The notes: generated from the letters alone by a model not told the origin. A stretch of 8,417 nt of DNA from Planctomycetota bacterium (GCA_016200125.1 JACQFK010000582.1:1-8417); one strand, 5' to 3'; counted from the first letter of the stretch, positions 1 to 7,152 are shown. Numbers and translations are program-made.

Positions 1-785
1 AGCTGATCGGCTGCTTCGGCCTGACGGAGCCGGACTTCGGGTCGAACCCCAGCGGGATGAAGATGCGCGCGGTGAAGAAGGGCGACCGCTGGATCCTCAA
101 CGGCAACAAGATGTGGATCACCAACTCGCCGCTGGCCCACGTGGCCGTCGTCTGGGCCAAGGTCGACGACCAGGTCCACGGCTTCCTCGTCGAGCGGGGG
201 ATGAAGGGATTCGAGACGCCCGAGATCAAGGGCAAGCTCTCGCTCCGGGCCAGCGACACCGGCGAAATCGTCCTGCGCGACTGCGAGGTGCCGGAGGAGA
301 ACCGGCTGCCGAACGTCCAGGGGCTCAAGAGCGCGCTCTCCTGCCTGAACCAGGCGCGCTACGGCATCGCCTGGGGCGCCGTGGGCGCGGCGATGGGCTG
401 CTACGAGGAGGCCCTCGACTACGCCAAGCAGCGCGTCCAGTTCACCAAGCCGATCGCCGGCTACCAGCTGGTCCAGCGCAAGCTCGTCGAGATGGTCACC
501 GAGATCACCAAGGCGCAGCTCCTCTGCCTGCAGCTGGGCCGCCTCAAGGACCAGGGGAAGTCGACCTTCATCCAGGTCTCCGTCGCCAAGCGCAACAACG
601 TCCACCAGGCCCTCGAGATCGCCCGGGCGGCGCGCGACATCCTGGGCGGCAACGGCATCCTGAACGAATACTCGGCGATGCGCCACATGTGCAACCTGGA
701 GTCCGTCTCCACCTATGAGGGGACCCACGACATCCACACGCTGATCATTGGAGAGCACATTACCGGCCTTGCCGCGTATTACTAA
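1..785 (+). CDS. gcdH: Glutaryl-CoA dehydrogenase, 3' part (5' end outside window)
   Basis: FAD-dependent acyl-CoA dehydrogenase that oxidises, and in most family members decarboxylates, glutaryl-CoA to crotonyl-CoA in lysine, tryptophan or aromatic degradation. It passes electrons to electron-transfer flavoprotein in the cytoplasm. The frame is open from base 3 and gives 260 residues, about two thirds of the roughly 390-residue family length. The first visible residues contain CFGLTEPDFGSNPSGM, the flavin/substrate-binding segment. WITNSPLA, KLSLRAS, a CLNQARYGIAWG segment, RLKDQGK, KRNN and GGNGI follow. The C-terminal YEGTHDIHTLIIG carries the expected catalytic-base glutamate (codon 717-719). 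These blocks resemble glutaryl-CoA dehydrogenase more than short- or medium-chain acyl-CoA dehydrogenases. An internal ATG at 57 is not the true start, because conserved sequence continues upstream of it. The next gene begins two bases after the stop, suggesting co-transcription. Whether it decarboxylates cannot be judged without the N-terminal part. Confidence 0.93.
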   Translation, partial: LIGCFGLTEPDFGSNPSGMKMRAVKKGDRWILNGNKMWITNSPLAHVAVVWAKVDDQVHGFLVERGMKGFETPEIKGKLSLRASDTGEIVLRDCEVPEENRLPNVQGLKSALSCLNQARYGIAWGAVGAAMGCYEEALDYAKQRVQFTKPIAGYQLVQRKLVEMVTEITKAQLLCLQLGRLKDQGKSTFIQVSVAKRNNVHQALEIARAARDILGGNGILNEYSAMRHMCNLESVSTYEGTHDIHTLIIGEHITGLAAYY

Positions 786-787
786 TC

Positions 788-1969
788 ATGCTGCTGCCGG
801 CCTTCGCCGTCCCGGTCCTCCTCGCCTGCGGCCTCCAGGCTCCGCCCGTCCCCCCGGACGCCAAGTGGAAGGCGGAGTTCAAGCTGAGCCTCATCGAGAG
901 GGACGGGAAGTGGGTCTTCATCGTCGACGGCACCACGAACATCCCCGCCGAGACCAAGCTGCGGGCCCGCGTCTACGCGCTGGAGGTCTTCAGCGACTTC
1001 AAGGAAGGGGAGCGCGAAGACGACGAGCCGCTGGTCTGGGAGGACGAGGGCGGCCAGCCGGGCTTCCGCCTCTTCAACGCCGTCGGCGGGCGCTTCCACG
1101 AGGAGGTCTACACCTTCGTCCGCAAGCCCTACTCGATCCGCTACCGCGCCAAGGTCCACTACTTCCCCCGCGACCAGACGGACGCCGTCACGCTCAAGGT
1201 CGGGGACGACGAGTTCTTCCGCAAGTCCGACCTGCGCCTGGGGACCGACGCCGACTACGCGAAGGAGCTCCAGGACCGCGTCCAGGAGACGGCGGCGGAC
1301 CTGACCGCGATCGAGAAGCTCTACGGCGAGCTCGCCGACACCTGGGAGGCGATCCGGAAGAACTTCAAAGAGGACGCCTGGAAGAAGTGGAAGGAGCCCT
1401 GGGCCGACAAGGTCGAGGCGATCAGCAAGCGGAACGAGCAGCGCTACAGCCTCTGGGCCGTCTGGATGGAGCGCCAGGCCAAGATGCGCGTCGGCGGCAT
1501 GTGCGAGCTCATGCGCCGCATCACGACCGCCATCGAGGAGCGCTTCCTCGAGGGCGCCAAGAACGAGGAGCGGATCCAGGAGATGCTGAAGGCCTTCCAC
1601 GACTACTTCGAGGAGGCCATCGAGGTCATCGGCATCAACGCGCCGCTCGACGTGCGCACGGTGGGGCCCCTGATGGCCGCCTACGACAAGGCCCTCGTCC
1701 CGCTGCGCGCCTGGATCGCGAAGCCCCAAGGCGACCCTCTGCCCATCCTCCGGGCCGCCCGGCGCGACGGCCTGGGCTCGCTCCTGGAGCTCGTCCAGCT
1801 GCTGCAGAACCGCAAGCGCGGATACCTGCACCTCAACGAGATCAGCGTCCGATTTACGCGGCTTCTTGAACTCTTCGACCCGACGGCGGCCCCGGAGGCC
1901 CTGAAGAAGGGCCTCGAGGAGCACGACGCGGCGCTCGCCGAGTTCAAGAAGTTCGCCGGGCTCAAGTAA
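788..1969 (+). CDS. Secreted or lipoprotein-like protein of unknown function
   Basis: 393 residues; I do not recognise a family. ATG 788 is the only usable start: the frame has a stop at 716-718 and no ATG, GTG or TTG between. The N-terminus is hydrophobic and ends in LLAC (residues 11-14), a fair lipobox with Cys14 as the lipidation site, but the n-region lacks the usual Lys/Arg. A Pro-rich stretch follows. Residues about 25-150 look beta-rich (KWKAEFKLSLIERDGKWVFI, then DGTTNIPAETKLRARVY), perhaps an Ig-like fold. From about 155 to 285 the protein is highly charged and helical, with many Glu/Lys and Trp residues, possibly coiled coil. The last 100 residues are again helical. No catalytic motif is visible. 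It follows gcdH by two bases with no clear Shine-Dalgarno sequence, so it may be translationally coupled, but a metabolic link to gcdH is not evident. Reality as a gene is well supported; function is unknown. Confidence 0.82.
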   Translation: MLLPAFAVPVLLACGLQAPPVPPDAKWKAEFKLSLIERDGKWVFIVDGTTNIPAETKLRARVYALEVFSDFKEGEREDDEPLVWEDEGGQPGFRLFNAVGGRFHEEVYTFVRKPYSIRYRAKVHYFPRDQTDAVTLKVGDDEFFRKSDLRLGTDADYAKELQDRVQETAADLTAIEKLYGELADTWEAIRKNFKEDAWKKWKEPWADKVEAISKRNEQRYSLWAVWMERQAKMRVGGMCELMRRITTAIEERFLEGAKNEERIQEMLKAFHDYFEEAIEVIGINAPLDVRTVGPLMAAYDKALVPLRAWIAKPQGDPLPILRAARRDGLGSLLELVQLLQNRKRGYLHLNEISVRFTRLLELFDPTAAPEALKKGLEEHDAALAEFKKFAGLK

Positions 1970-2027
1970 CCCTGACCCGGCCGGGCCCCCGCCCTTCGTA
2001 GCCAACCCCAGGATCGGCGAAGGAGGG

Positions 2028-2056
2028 TTGCACTTTTCCCGGAACGACGCTCTAAT
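2028..2056 (+). promoter_or_regulatory. Candidate sigma-70-type promoter of the aroF-pheA fusion gene
   Basis: TTGCAC (2028-2033), a 17-base spacer and TCTAAT (2051-2056) lie just before the DAHP synthase fusion gene. The -10 matches consensus at 5 of 6 positions and the -35 at 3 of 6. The expected start of transcription is about 2063, only some six bases before ATG 2069, so the leader would be very short and would leave no room for a leader-peptide attenuator. Confidence 0.45.
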
Positions 2057-2058
2057 CT

Positions 2059-2063
2059 GAGGA
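2059..2063 (+). promoter_or_regulatory. Ribosome binding site supporting ATG 2069
   Basis: GAGGA five bases before ATG 2069 is a reasonable Shine-Dalgarno sequence and fixes the start of the fusion gene. It lies at or just before the transcription start predicted from the -10 box at 2051-2056. Either that promoter is not the main one, or the site is only partly present in the transcript. Confidence 0.55.
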
Positions 2064-2068
2064 CTTTC

Positions 2069-3961
2069 ATGATCATCGTGCTCAAGACCGGCCTCAGCGA
2101 CGACCAGCTGATGGCCATCGAGGACAGCGTGAAGCGCGCGGGGGCGAGCCCCGTGCTGATCGAGGGCAAAGAGCGCTCCGTGGTCGCCGTGATCGGCGCC
2201 GCGAAGCTCGAGACGGCGCTCTTCGAGCAGCTCCCGGGCGTCGCGCAGGTGATGCGCGTCAGCAAGCCCTACAAGCTCGCCAGCCGCGAGGTGAAGCACG
2301 ACGACAGCATCGTGCGCATCGGCGACGTCGCGATCGGCGGCGACCAGGTGGTCATCATGGCCGGCCCCTGCTCGGTCGAGAACCGCAAGATGCTCCTCGA
2401 GTCGGCCCAGCGGCTCTCGGCGCTGGGCGTCACGATCCTCCGCGGCGGCGCCTACAAGCCGCGCACCTCGCCCTACGCCTTTCAGGGCATGGGCGAGGAC
2501 GGCCTCAAGCTCCTCGAGGAGGCCCGCGAGCTGACGGGGATGAAGATCGTCACCGAGGTGATGGCGCCCGACAAGGTGGAGATCGTCGCGAAGTACGCCG
2601 ACATCCTCCAGATCGGCGCGCGCAACATGCAGAACTTCGACCTCCTCAAGGAGTGCGCCGAGATCCGCAAGCCCGTGCTGCTCAAGCGGGGCCTCTCGGC
2701 GACGATCGAGGAGTGGCTGCAGTCGGCGGAGTACATCCTCTCCACGGGGAAGAACCGCGACGTGATCCTCTGCGAGCGGGGCATCCGCACCTTCGAGACC
2801 TCGACGCGGAACACGATGGACCTGAACGCGATCCCGGTGCTCCACGAGCGGACCCACCTGCCCGTGATCGTCGACCCGAGCCACGGCACGGGCGTCCGGG
2901 CCTACGTGGCGCCGCTGGCGATGGCCGCCATCGCCGCGGGGGCGGACGGCGTCATGCTGGAGTGCCATCCCGAGCCCGAGAAGGCGCTCTCCGACGGCCC
3001 TCAGAGCCTGACCTTCGACATGGTCGAGCGACTGCTCCGGGACCTCGAGGCGATCGCGCCCGTGGTGGGGAAGCGGATCGCGCTCTCCCACAAGCCGCCC
3101 GCGGCCGCGAAGCCGGCGAAGAAGGGCCACGCCGCGTCCGACGCGGTGGCCTTCCAGGGCGAGCACGGGGCCTTCAGCGAGAAGGCCGCGCGGCAGTTCT
3201 TCGGAGACAAGGCGAAAACCTCGCCCTCGGGCGCCTTCCGCGACGTCTTCCAGAAGGTCGTCGCCGGCGACGCCGCCTTCGGCATCGTCCCGGTCGAGAA
3301 CACGCTCGGCGGCTCGATCCACCAGAACTACGACCTGCTCGTCGAGTTCGACGTCCACATCGTGGGCGAGACCAAGCTTCGCGTGGTGCACAACCTGATC
3401 GCGAACAAGGGGACGAAGCTCGCCGACATCCGGCGGATCTACGCCCACCCGCAGGCCGCGGCCCAGTGCGAGCGCTTCCTGCGCCAGCACCCGACCTGGT
3501 CCGTCCTCCAGGTCTACGACACGGCCGGCAGCGTGAAGATGATCAAGGAGGAGAAGGCGCTGGACGCGGCGGCGATCGCGTCCTCGGCCGCGGCGAAGCA
3601 CTTCGACATGGAGATCCTGAAGGAAGGGATCGAGAGCGATCCGCAGAACTACACGCGCTTCATCGTGATCTCGCACGACGGCCAGGATCCGGGGAAGGGG
3701 ATGCGCGTGAACAAGGTCTCGGTCGTCTACGGGACGGAGAACAAGCCGGGCGCGCTCTTCCGCACCCTCGAGGTCTTCGCCCGGCGCGGCGTCAACCTCT
3801 GCCGCCTCGAATCGCGCCCGATCCCGGGCAAGCCCTTCGAGTACCTCTTCTATGTCGACCTCAGCGGCGACCTGCACGACAAGTCGGTGGCCGCGGCGCT
3901 CAAGGAGCTGAAGGAGCACATCACGTTCGTGAAGGTGCTGGGCTCCTACCCGTCGGCGTGA
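2069..3961 (+). CDS. Bifunctional DAHP synthase (type I-beta) / prephenate dehydratase with ACT domain
   Basis: 630 residues in one frame joining two aromatic amino-acid enzymes. Residues 1-70 (MIIVLKTGLS... to ...VSKPYKL) form the ferredoxin-like regulatory domain of Thermotoga-type DAHP synthase. Residues 75-335 are the barrel that condenses phosphoenolpyruvate with erythrose 4-phosphate: AGPCSV (Cys101), KPRTSPY (130-136), LLKRG, DPSHGTG (His272), MLECHPEP (Glu298) and LSDG (Asp309), giving all four expected metal ligands. An Ala/Pro/Lys linker (341-357) leads to prephenate dehydratase at 358-535: VAFQGEHGAFSEKAA, VPVENTLGGSI, HPQAAAQC and catalytic YTRF (Thr529). An ACT domain (545-630) has GALF (561-564) and ESRP (581-584), the phenylalanine-binding motifs. 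No chorismate mutase domain is present, so prephenate must come from another protein. ACT-bound phenylalanine could inhibit both activities (inference). The stop overlaps the next gene. Confidence 0.95.
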   Translation: MIIVLKTGLSDDQLMAIEDSVKRAGASPVLIEGKERSVVAVIGAAKLETALFEQLPGVAQVMRVSKPYKLASREVKHDDSIVRIGDVAIGGDQVVIMAGPCSVENRKMLLESAQRLSALGVTILRGGAYKPRTSPYAFQGMGEDGLKLLEEARELTGMKIVTEVMAPDKVEIVAKYADILQIGARNMQNFDLLKECAEIRKPVLLKRGLSATIEEWLQSAEYILSTGKNRDVILCERGIRTFETSTRNTMDLNAIPVLHERTHLPVIVDPSHGTGVRAYVAPLAMAAIAAGADGVMLECHPEPEKALSDGPQSLTFDMVERLLRDLEAIAPVVGKRIALSHKPPAAAKPAKKGHAASDAVAFQGEHGAFSEKAARQFFGDKAKTSPSGAFRDVFQKVVAGDAAFGIVPVENTLGGSIHQNYDLLVEFDVHIVGETKLRVVHNLIANKGTKLADIRRIYAHPQAAAQCERFLRQHPTWSVLQVYDTAGSVKMIKEEKALDAAAIASSAAAKHFDMEILKEGIESDPQNYTRFIVISHDGQDPGKGMRVNKVSVVYGTENKPGALFRTLEVFARRGVNLCRLESRPIPGKPFEYLFYVDLSGDLHDKSVAAALKELKEHITFVKVLGSYPSA

Positions 3962-4665
3962 AGGATCCCTCGCTCCGGTCCGACGCCTCCGAAGATCCCG
4001 GCCGTCACGCCGTCAACGCGTTCGTCCGCGGCGCGGCGGGGCGAGCGGCGCCGGGGGCCCGGGTCCTGGACGCCGGCGCGGGCGAGTGCATCTACCGGCC
4101 GATCTTCGAGGGGCGGAGATACACGGCCGTCGACCGCGGGGTCGGCGAGCGGACCTGGGACTACGGCAAGCTCGACGCGAGAGCGGACCTGGAGCGGATC
4201 CCCTTCGCGGCGGGGGCCTTCGACTTCGTGCTCTGCACCGAGACCCTCGAGCACGTCGCCCGGCCGGCGCTCGTGCTGCGGGAACTCCGCCGCGTCCTCA
4301 AGCCCGGGGGCACGCTGGCGCTGACCGTCCCCTTCCTCCAGCCCGTCCACCAGGCGCCCCACGACTACTACCGCTACACGCCCTCGGGGCTCCGCCACCT
4401 GCTGGCGGAGGCGGGCTTCAACGTCGTGAGCCTCTCCGCCGCGGGGGGATTCTTCACGTTCCTCCATCTCCAGCTCGGAGACCTCCCCTCGCATCTGCCG
4501 CTCGGGGTGAAGGCGACGCCGGGATCGCTGCTCAGCTGGCCCTTTCGACTGGCGGTCCGGCTGCTGGCCTCCCTGTTCCGGACGGCGCTCCGGCCGCTGC
4601 GCCGCCGCGATTCCGCGGAGGTCCGCCCGCTCCACTATCTGGTCGTCGCGACGCCGGAGGGTTAG
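3958..4665 (+). CDS. Class I SAM-dependent methyltransferase (Methyltransf_11-like)
   Basis: 235 residues from GTG 3958, whose GTGA overlaps the stop of the aroF-pheA fusion by four bases. No Shine-Dalgarno sequence is visible, so coupled re-initiation is likely. The Rossmann-type methyltransferase core is clear: motif I VLDAGAGEC (36-44), an acidic residue after strand 2 (VDR, Asp59), FDFVLCTETLEHV (88-100), RRVLKPGGTLALTVPF (111-126) and PHDYYRYTPSGLRHLL (134-149). The last block is one I associate with small methyltransferases in glycan or lipid modification loci. Residues 186-212 are hydrophobic and end in an Arg-rich patch, which could touch the membrane. The substrate cannot be told from sequence. 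A role in aromatic amino-acid metabolism is not supported by any motif; the link to the upstream gene is only operon structure. The 3' end overlaps the convergent gene's stop. Confidence 0.85.
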   Translation: MKDPSLRSDASEDPGRHAVNAFVRGAAGRAAPGARVLDAGAGECIYRPIFEGRRYTAVDRGVGERTWDYGKLDARADLERIPFAAGAFDFVLCTETLEHVARPALVLRELRRVLKPGGTLALTVPFLQPVHQAPHDYYRYTPSGLRHLLAEAGFNVVSLSAAGGFFTFLHLQLGDLPSHLPLGVKATPGSLLSWPFRLAVRLLASLFRTALRPLRRRDSAEVRPLHYLVVATPEG

Positions 4666-5975
4666 CGGGGGCTTTCCGGCGGGCCGGGGTCCTTGGGGCT
4701 GTACTTCGGATTGAGGGTGAGCACGACGCGGTCGATGACCGCGCCGTCCTCGCGCATCCACAGGTTCACGATGTGGATCCCGGTCGACGGCACGTCGAGG
4801 AACGCGGGGGCGCCGGCCATCGTCTTCGTGGTCCAGTTCCATTTCTTGTTCGCGCTGAGCGTGACGGCGGTGGCCGATTTGACTTCCTTCCCGTCGAGCC
4901 CGGCGTGGACCGAGTCGTCGGTTCCGCTCTCCGCGTAGCCGCGGATCCAGACGAAGTATTTTCCCGCCGTCTGGAAATGGACGCGGTAGTCCGCTCTCGG
5001 GCTCTGGTTTTCGAAGTCCTTCGAGTATCCCGTGTTGGTGTTCGGGAGGGGGCTGAGGGCGCCGGTCCCCGTGAATCCCGGCGGGGCCGTGACGAGCGTC
5101 CACGCATGGTCGGCCTTGTCGGTCTTCTTGTGAAAACGCTCGGCTTCGAAGCAGACGATGCCGTCGGGATCCGTGCCCTGCCGGTAGGCGCCGCCGCCGG
5201 CCTCGGTCTTCTTCACCTCCTCGATCTTCCGGTCGATGACGGGGCCCCAGTCGGGGGACTCGTGCCGCTTCCGCGCGCTGGCGAGGGCGTCGAGGGCCTT
5301 CTTGAATTCGTCGTCCCGGAGGATGCCGTCGACGCTGTCCATCAGGCGCGTCAGCTCCTGGGCGTAGACCTCCTTGCGCCGGACGAGGATCGCCGCCCGT
5401 TCCTGGGTCGCCTCGTCGAGGGAGGGGGTGCGCTCCGACTTGGAGACCGCCTCGTCCCAGAGTCTGACCTGGAGGTCGATGTCGATGCCCGCCCGCGCGG
5501 CGTCGCGCGCCTTGACGACGGCGTTGCGGGCCGTCTTCTCCCGGTCGGGGACCGCGGGCTTGACGGGCGGGGGAGGCGGGAGGGCGGCGTCGCGCCGTTC
5601 CGGCGGCGCCTCCCTGGTTCCGCCTCCGATGAACATGAGCCCGACGGCGGCCGCGACGAGGACGCCGGCGCCGATGGCCACGAGGGGAAGGGGCGCGCGC
5701 CGCCCCGCGGGAGGCGCCGGGACGACCGGATTTCCCGTGCGGGGCGTCCGGGTGGAGCCGATTTCGGTGCCGCCGCGGGGCGTGTGGCGGCTGGGCGTCT
5801 TCGACAGCGTGGCGAGCAGCGTCTCGCGCTGATTGTCGGGTAGGGACGCCATCACCTTGGGCAGGCACTGGGAGCAGCAGGCGTGGTTGCCGATCAGGAC
5901 GGCGGCGCCCTTCTCGAAGTCCGCCCCCAGGATGCGGCCGCTGCACCAGTAGCAATAGACGATCTCATGACCCAT
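4662..5975 (-). CDS. Membrane protein with N-terminal zinc-ribbon-like segment and C-terminal carbohydrate-binding-like domain
   Basis: 437 residues. The N-terminus has paired cysteines, YCYWC (Cys8, Cys11) and CCSQC (Cys33/34, Cys37), spaced like a small zinc ribbon. A Ser/Thr/Pro/Arg-rich linker follows, then one membrane span (about 96-117, LPLVAIGAGVLVAAAVGLMF) and a Pro-rich stretch (124-143). A helical charged region (145-258) precedes a beta-rich C-terminal module (272-432). That module contains CFEAERF, RADYRVHFQTAGKYFVWIRG, HAGLDG, HIVNLWMREDGAVIDRVVLT and a GPPESP tail. It resembles CBM6/CBM35-like or GH115 C-terminal domains found in planctomycete secreted proteins. The likely topology is zinc ribbon in the cytoplasm and binding module outside (inference). 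No enzyme motif is seen, so it may be a sensor, anchor or envelope protein. The upstream region has a TATAGT box and no Shine-Dalgarno sequence. It converges on the methyltransferase with overlapping stops. Confidence 0.83.
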   Translation of the reverse strand: MGHEIVYCYWCSGRILGADFEKGAAVLIGNHACCSQCLPKVMASLPDNQRETLLATLSKTPSRHTPRGGTEIGSTRTPRTGNPVVPAPPAGRRAPLPLVAIGAGVLVAAAVGLMFIGGGTREAPPERRDAALPPPPPVKPAVPDREKTARNAVVKARDAARAGIDIDLQVRLWDEAVSKSERTPSLDEATQERAAILVRRKEVYAQELTRLMDSVDGILRDDEFKKALDALASARKRHESPDWGPVIDRKIEEVKKTEAGGGAYRQGTDPDGIVCFEAERFHKKTDKADHAWTLVTAPPGFTGTGALSPLPNTNTGYSKDFENQSPRADYRVHFQTAGKYFVWIRGYAESGTDDSVHAGLDGKEVKSATAVTLSANKKWNWTTKTMAGAPAFLDVPSTGIHIVNLWMREDGAVIDRVVLTLNPKYSPKDPGPPESPR

Positions 5976-5984
5976 CCAAGCTTA

Positions 5985-5990
5985 ACTATA
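5985..5990 (-). promoter_or_regulatory. Candidate -10 box of the zinc-ribbon/CBM-like gene
   Basis: On the minus strand TATAGT ends nine bases before ATG 5975. No good -35 is visible 16-18 bases further upstream, and no Shine-Dalgarno sequence lies between box and start. If used, transcription would begin about three bases before the start codon, giving a nearly leaderless mRNA. Confidence 0.35.
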
Positions 5991-6001
5991 GTCCAAAGTG
6001 G

Positions 6002-6030
6002 ATGACTTCGCCGTCCCGCGCCGGTATGAT
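6002..6030 (+). promoter_or_regulatory. Candidate sigma-70-type promoter of the rlmI-like gene
   Basis: ATGACT (6002-6007, 4 of 6), a 17-base spacer and TATGAT (6025-6030, 5 of 6) end nine bases before ATG 6040. Transcription would start near 6037, so the message would be nearly leaderless. This favours ATG 6040 over the in-frame GTG at 5998, which lies upstream of the -10 box. There is no Shine-Dalgarno sequence at either start. Confidence 0.45.
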
Positions 6031-6039
6031 CGGGCGCCC

Positions 6040-7152
6040 ATGACCGAGGCCGCCCCCCGTCCCGCCGTCCGTCTCCGCGTCCCCGGCAGCCGCCGTCACC
6101 TCTTCTTCTTCCGCAAGATGGTGGTGAAGCCCGATGAATTCATCGAGGCGGGGACGATCGTCGACGTGATCGACCGCGGCGGCGCGAACCTGGGTTGCGG
6201 CTTCTACAACCCGAAGTCCGAGATCGCCGTCCGCATGCTGGGCGCCGCGGAGGAGAATCTCGTCGAGAAGCGGCTCCAGGCGGCGGTCGCCTTCCGCGAG
6301 TCGCTGAAGATCGAGGCCGACGCCTACCGCGTCTGCCACTCGGAGGGCGACGGATTGTCGGGGCTGGTGGTCGACCGCTACGCCGGCGTCCACTCGATCG
6401 AGATCTTCTCGCTGGGGATGCTCAAGCAGCTGGACGCCATCCGGAACTTCTTCCCGAACGCCTTCGTCCAGGCCGACGCGCGGACCCAGGAGCTGGAGGG
6501 CTTCACGCTGCCGACCTCGAAGCCGCCCGAGGGGGTCGTCGTGCAGGAGCAGGGGGTGCAGTTCCGGGTCGACTTCGCGCGGGGCCACAAGACGGGCTTC
6601 TTCTGCGACCAGCGGGAGAACCGGAAGGCGGTGGCGGAGCTGGCGAAGGGGAAGGACCTGCTCGACCTCTGCTGCTACACGGGCGGCTTCGCCGTCTCGG
6701 CGGCCAAGGCGGGGGCGCGGCGGGTGATCGGCGTCGACATGGACGAGGAGGCGCTCGAAACCGCGCGGCAGAACGCGCGGCTCAACCGGGTGAAGGTCGA
6801 CTTCTTCCACCAGGACGTCTTCAACTACCTGAAGCAGTGCCGCGAGAAGTTCGACGTCGTGGTGCTCGATCCTCCGAAGATGGCGCGCGAGGTGGAGGAC
6901 TTGCCGAAGGCGCGGCGGGGCTACCACGACATGAACGCGCTCGCCTCGCGCGTGGTGAAGCCGGGCGGCCTGCTGGTCTCCTGCTCCTGCACGGGGCTCG
7001 TGCCGGCGGAGGAGTTCCTGCAGATCGTGCAGCGGGCCTCGGAGCGCGAGCTGCGGACCTTCCGCATTGCGGGCGCCGGCCCCGACCACCCCGTGAGCAG
7101 CCTCTATCCCGAGGGCCGCTACCTCAAGGTCATCTACAGCATCGTCGTCTGA
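6040..7152 (+). CDS. rlmI: Class I SAM-dependent rRNA large-subunit cytosine-C5 methyltransferase (RlmI family)
   Basis: 370 residues from ATG 6040. In E. coli RlmI makes 5-methylcytosine at position 1962 of 23S rRNA. The N-terminal 70 residues form the PUA-like RNA-binding domain (LRVPGSRRHLFFFRKMVV, GFYNPKSEIAVRML). The central part has GDGLSGLVVDRY and HKTGFFCDQRENR (183-195), a family signature. The catalytic domain shows LLDLCCYTGGFAVSAAKAGA (207-226, SAM loop), VDMDEEAL, VVLDPPKMA (274-282) and LVSCSCTG (312-319, with the catalytic cysteine region), then DHPV and YPEGRYLKV near the end. Length agrees with the E. coli protein (396). A GTG at 5998 would add 14 residues but lies before the probable -10 box and adds no conserved sequence. 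It is divergent from the preceding gene and ends just before a strong hairpin. Family assignment is secure; the exact modified base is inferred from homology. Confidence 0.93.
   Translation: MTEAAPRPAVRLRVPGSRRHLFFFRKMVVKPDEFIEAGTIVDVIDRGGANLGCGFYNPKSEIAVRMLGAAEENLVEKRLQAAVAFRESLKIEADAYRVCHSEGDGLSGLVVDRYAGVHSIEIFSLGMLKQLDAIRNFFPNAFVQADARTQELEGFTLPTSKPPEGVVVQEQGVQFRVDFARGHKTGFFCDQRENRKAVAELAKGKDLLDLCCYTGGFAVSAAKAGARRVIGVDMDEEALETARQNARLNRVKVDFFHQDVFNYLKQCREKFDVVVLDPPKMAREVEDLPKARRGYHDMNALASRVVKPGGLLVSCSCTGLVPAEEFLQIVQRASERELRTFRIAGAGPDHPVSSLYPEGRYLKVIYSIVV

Noticed and set aside
57..59. ATG at 57 as the start of the acyl-CoA dehydrogenase
   Set aside because: Conserved family residues (CFGLTEPDFGSNPSG) run in frame from base 3, so the gene begins outside the window.
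1976..1985. CCCGGCCGGG palindrome after the exported-protein gene
   Set aside because: It is self-complementary with no loop and no T-tract, and is expected often in GC-rich DNA; not a convincing terminator.
2019..2030. AAGGAGGG followed by TTG, possible start of a small leader gene
   Set aside because: The TTG lies too close to the site and is out of frame with ATG 2069; no conserved short peptide is apparent.
782..3919. A 1045-codon open frame on the minus strand opposite the unknown exported gene and the aroF-pheA fusion
   Set aside because: It is low-complexity (Leu, Arg, Gly, Asp, Val) and lies antisense to two well-supported genes. Long antisense frames are common in GC-rich DNA because of codon bias.
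2653..3957. Open frame upstream of and continuous with the methyltransferase, suggesting a 670-residue protein
   Set aside because: The first 435 or so codons are an Arg/Gly/Pro-rich shadow of the fusion gene. Conserved methyltransferase sequence starts only around the GTG at 3958.
5998..6039. GTG at 5998 as the start of the rlmI-like gene
   Set aside because: It lies upstream of the likely -10 box (6025-6030), has no ribosome site and adds no family sequence; ATG 6040 fits the PUA-like N-terminus.
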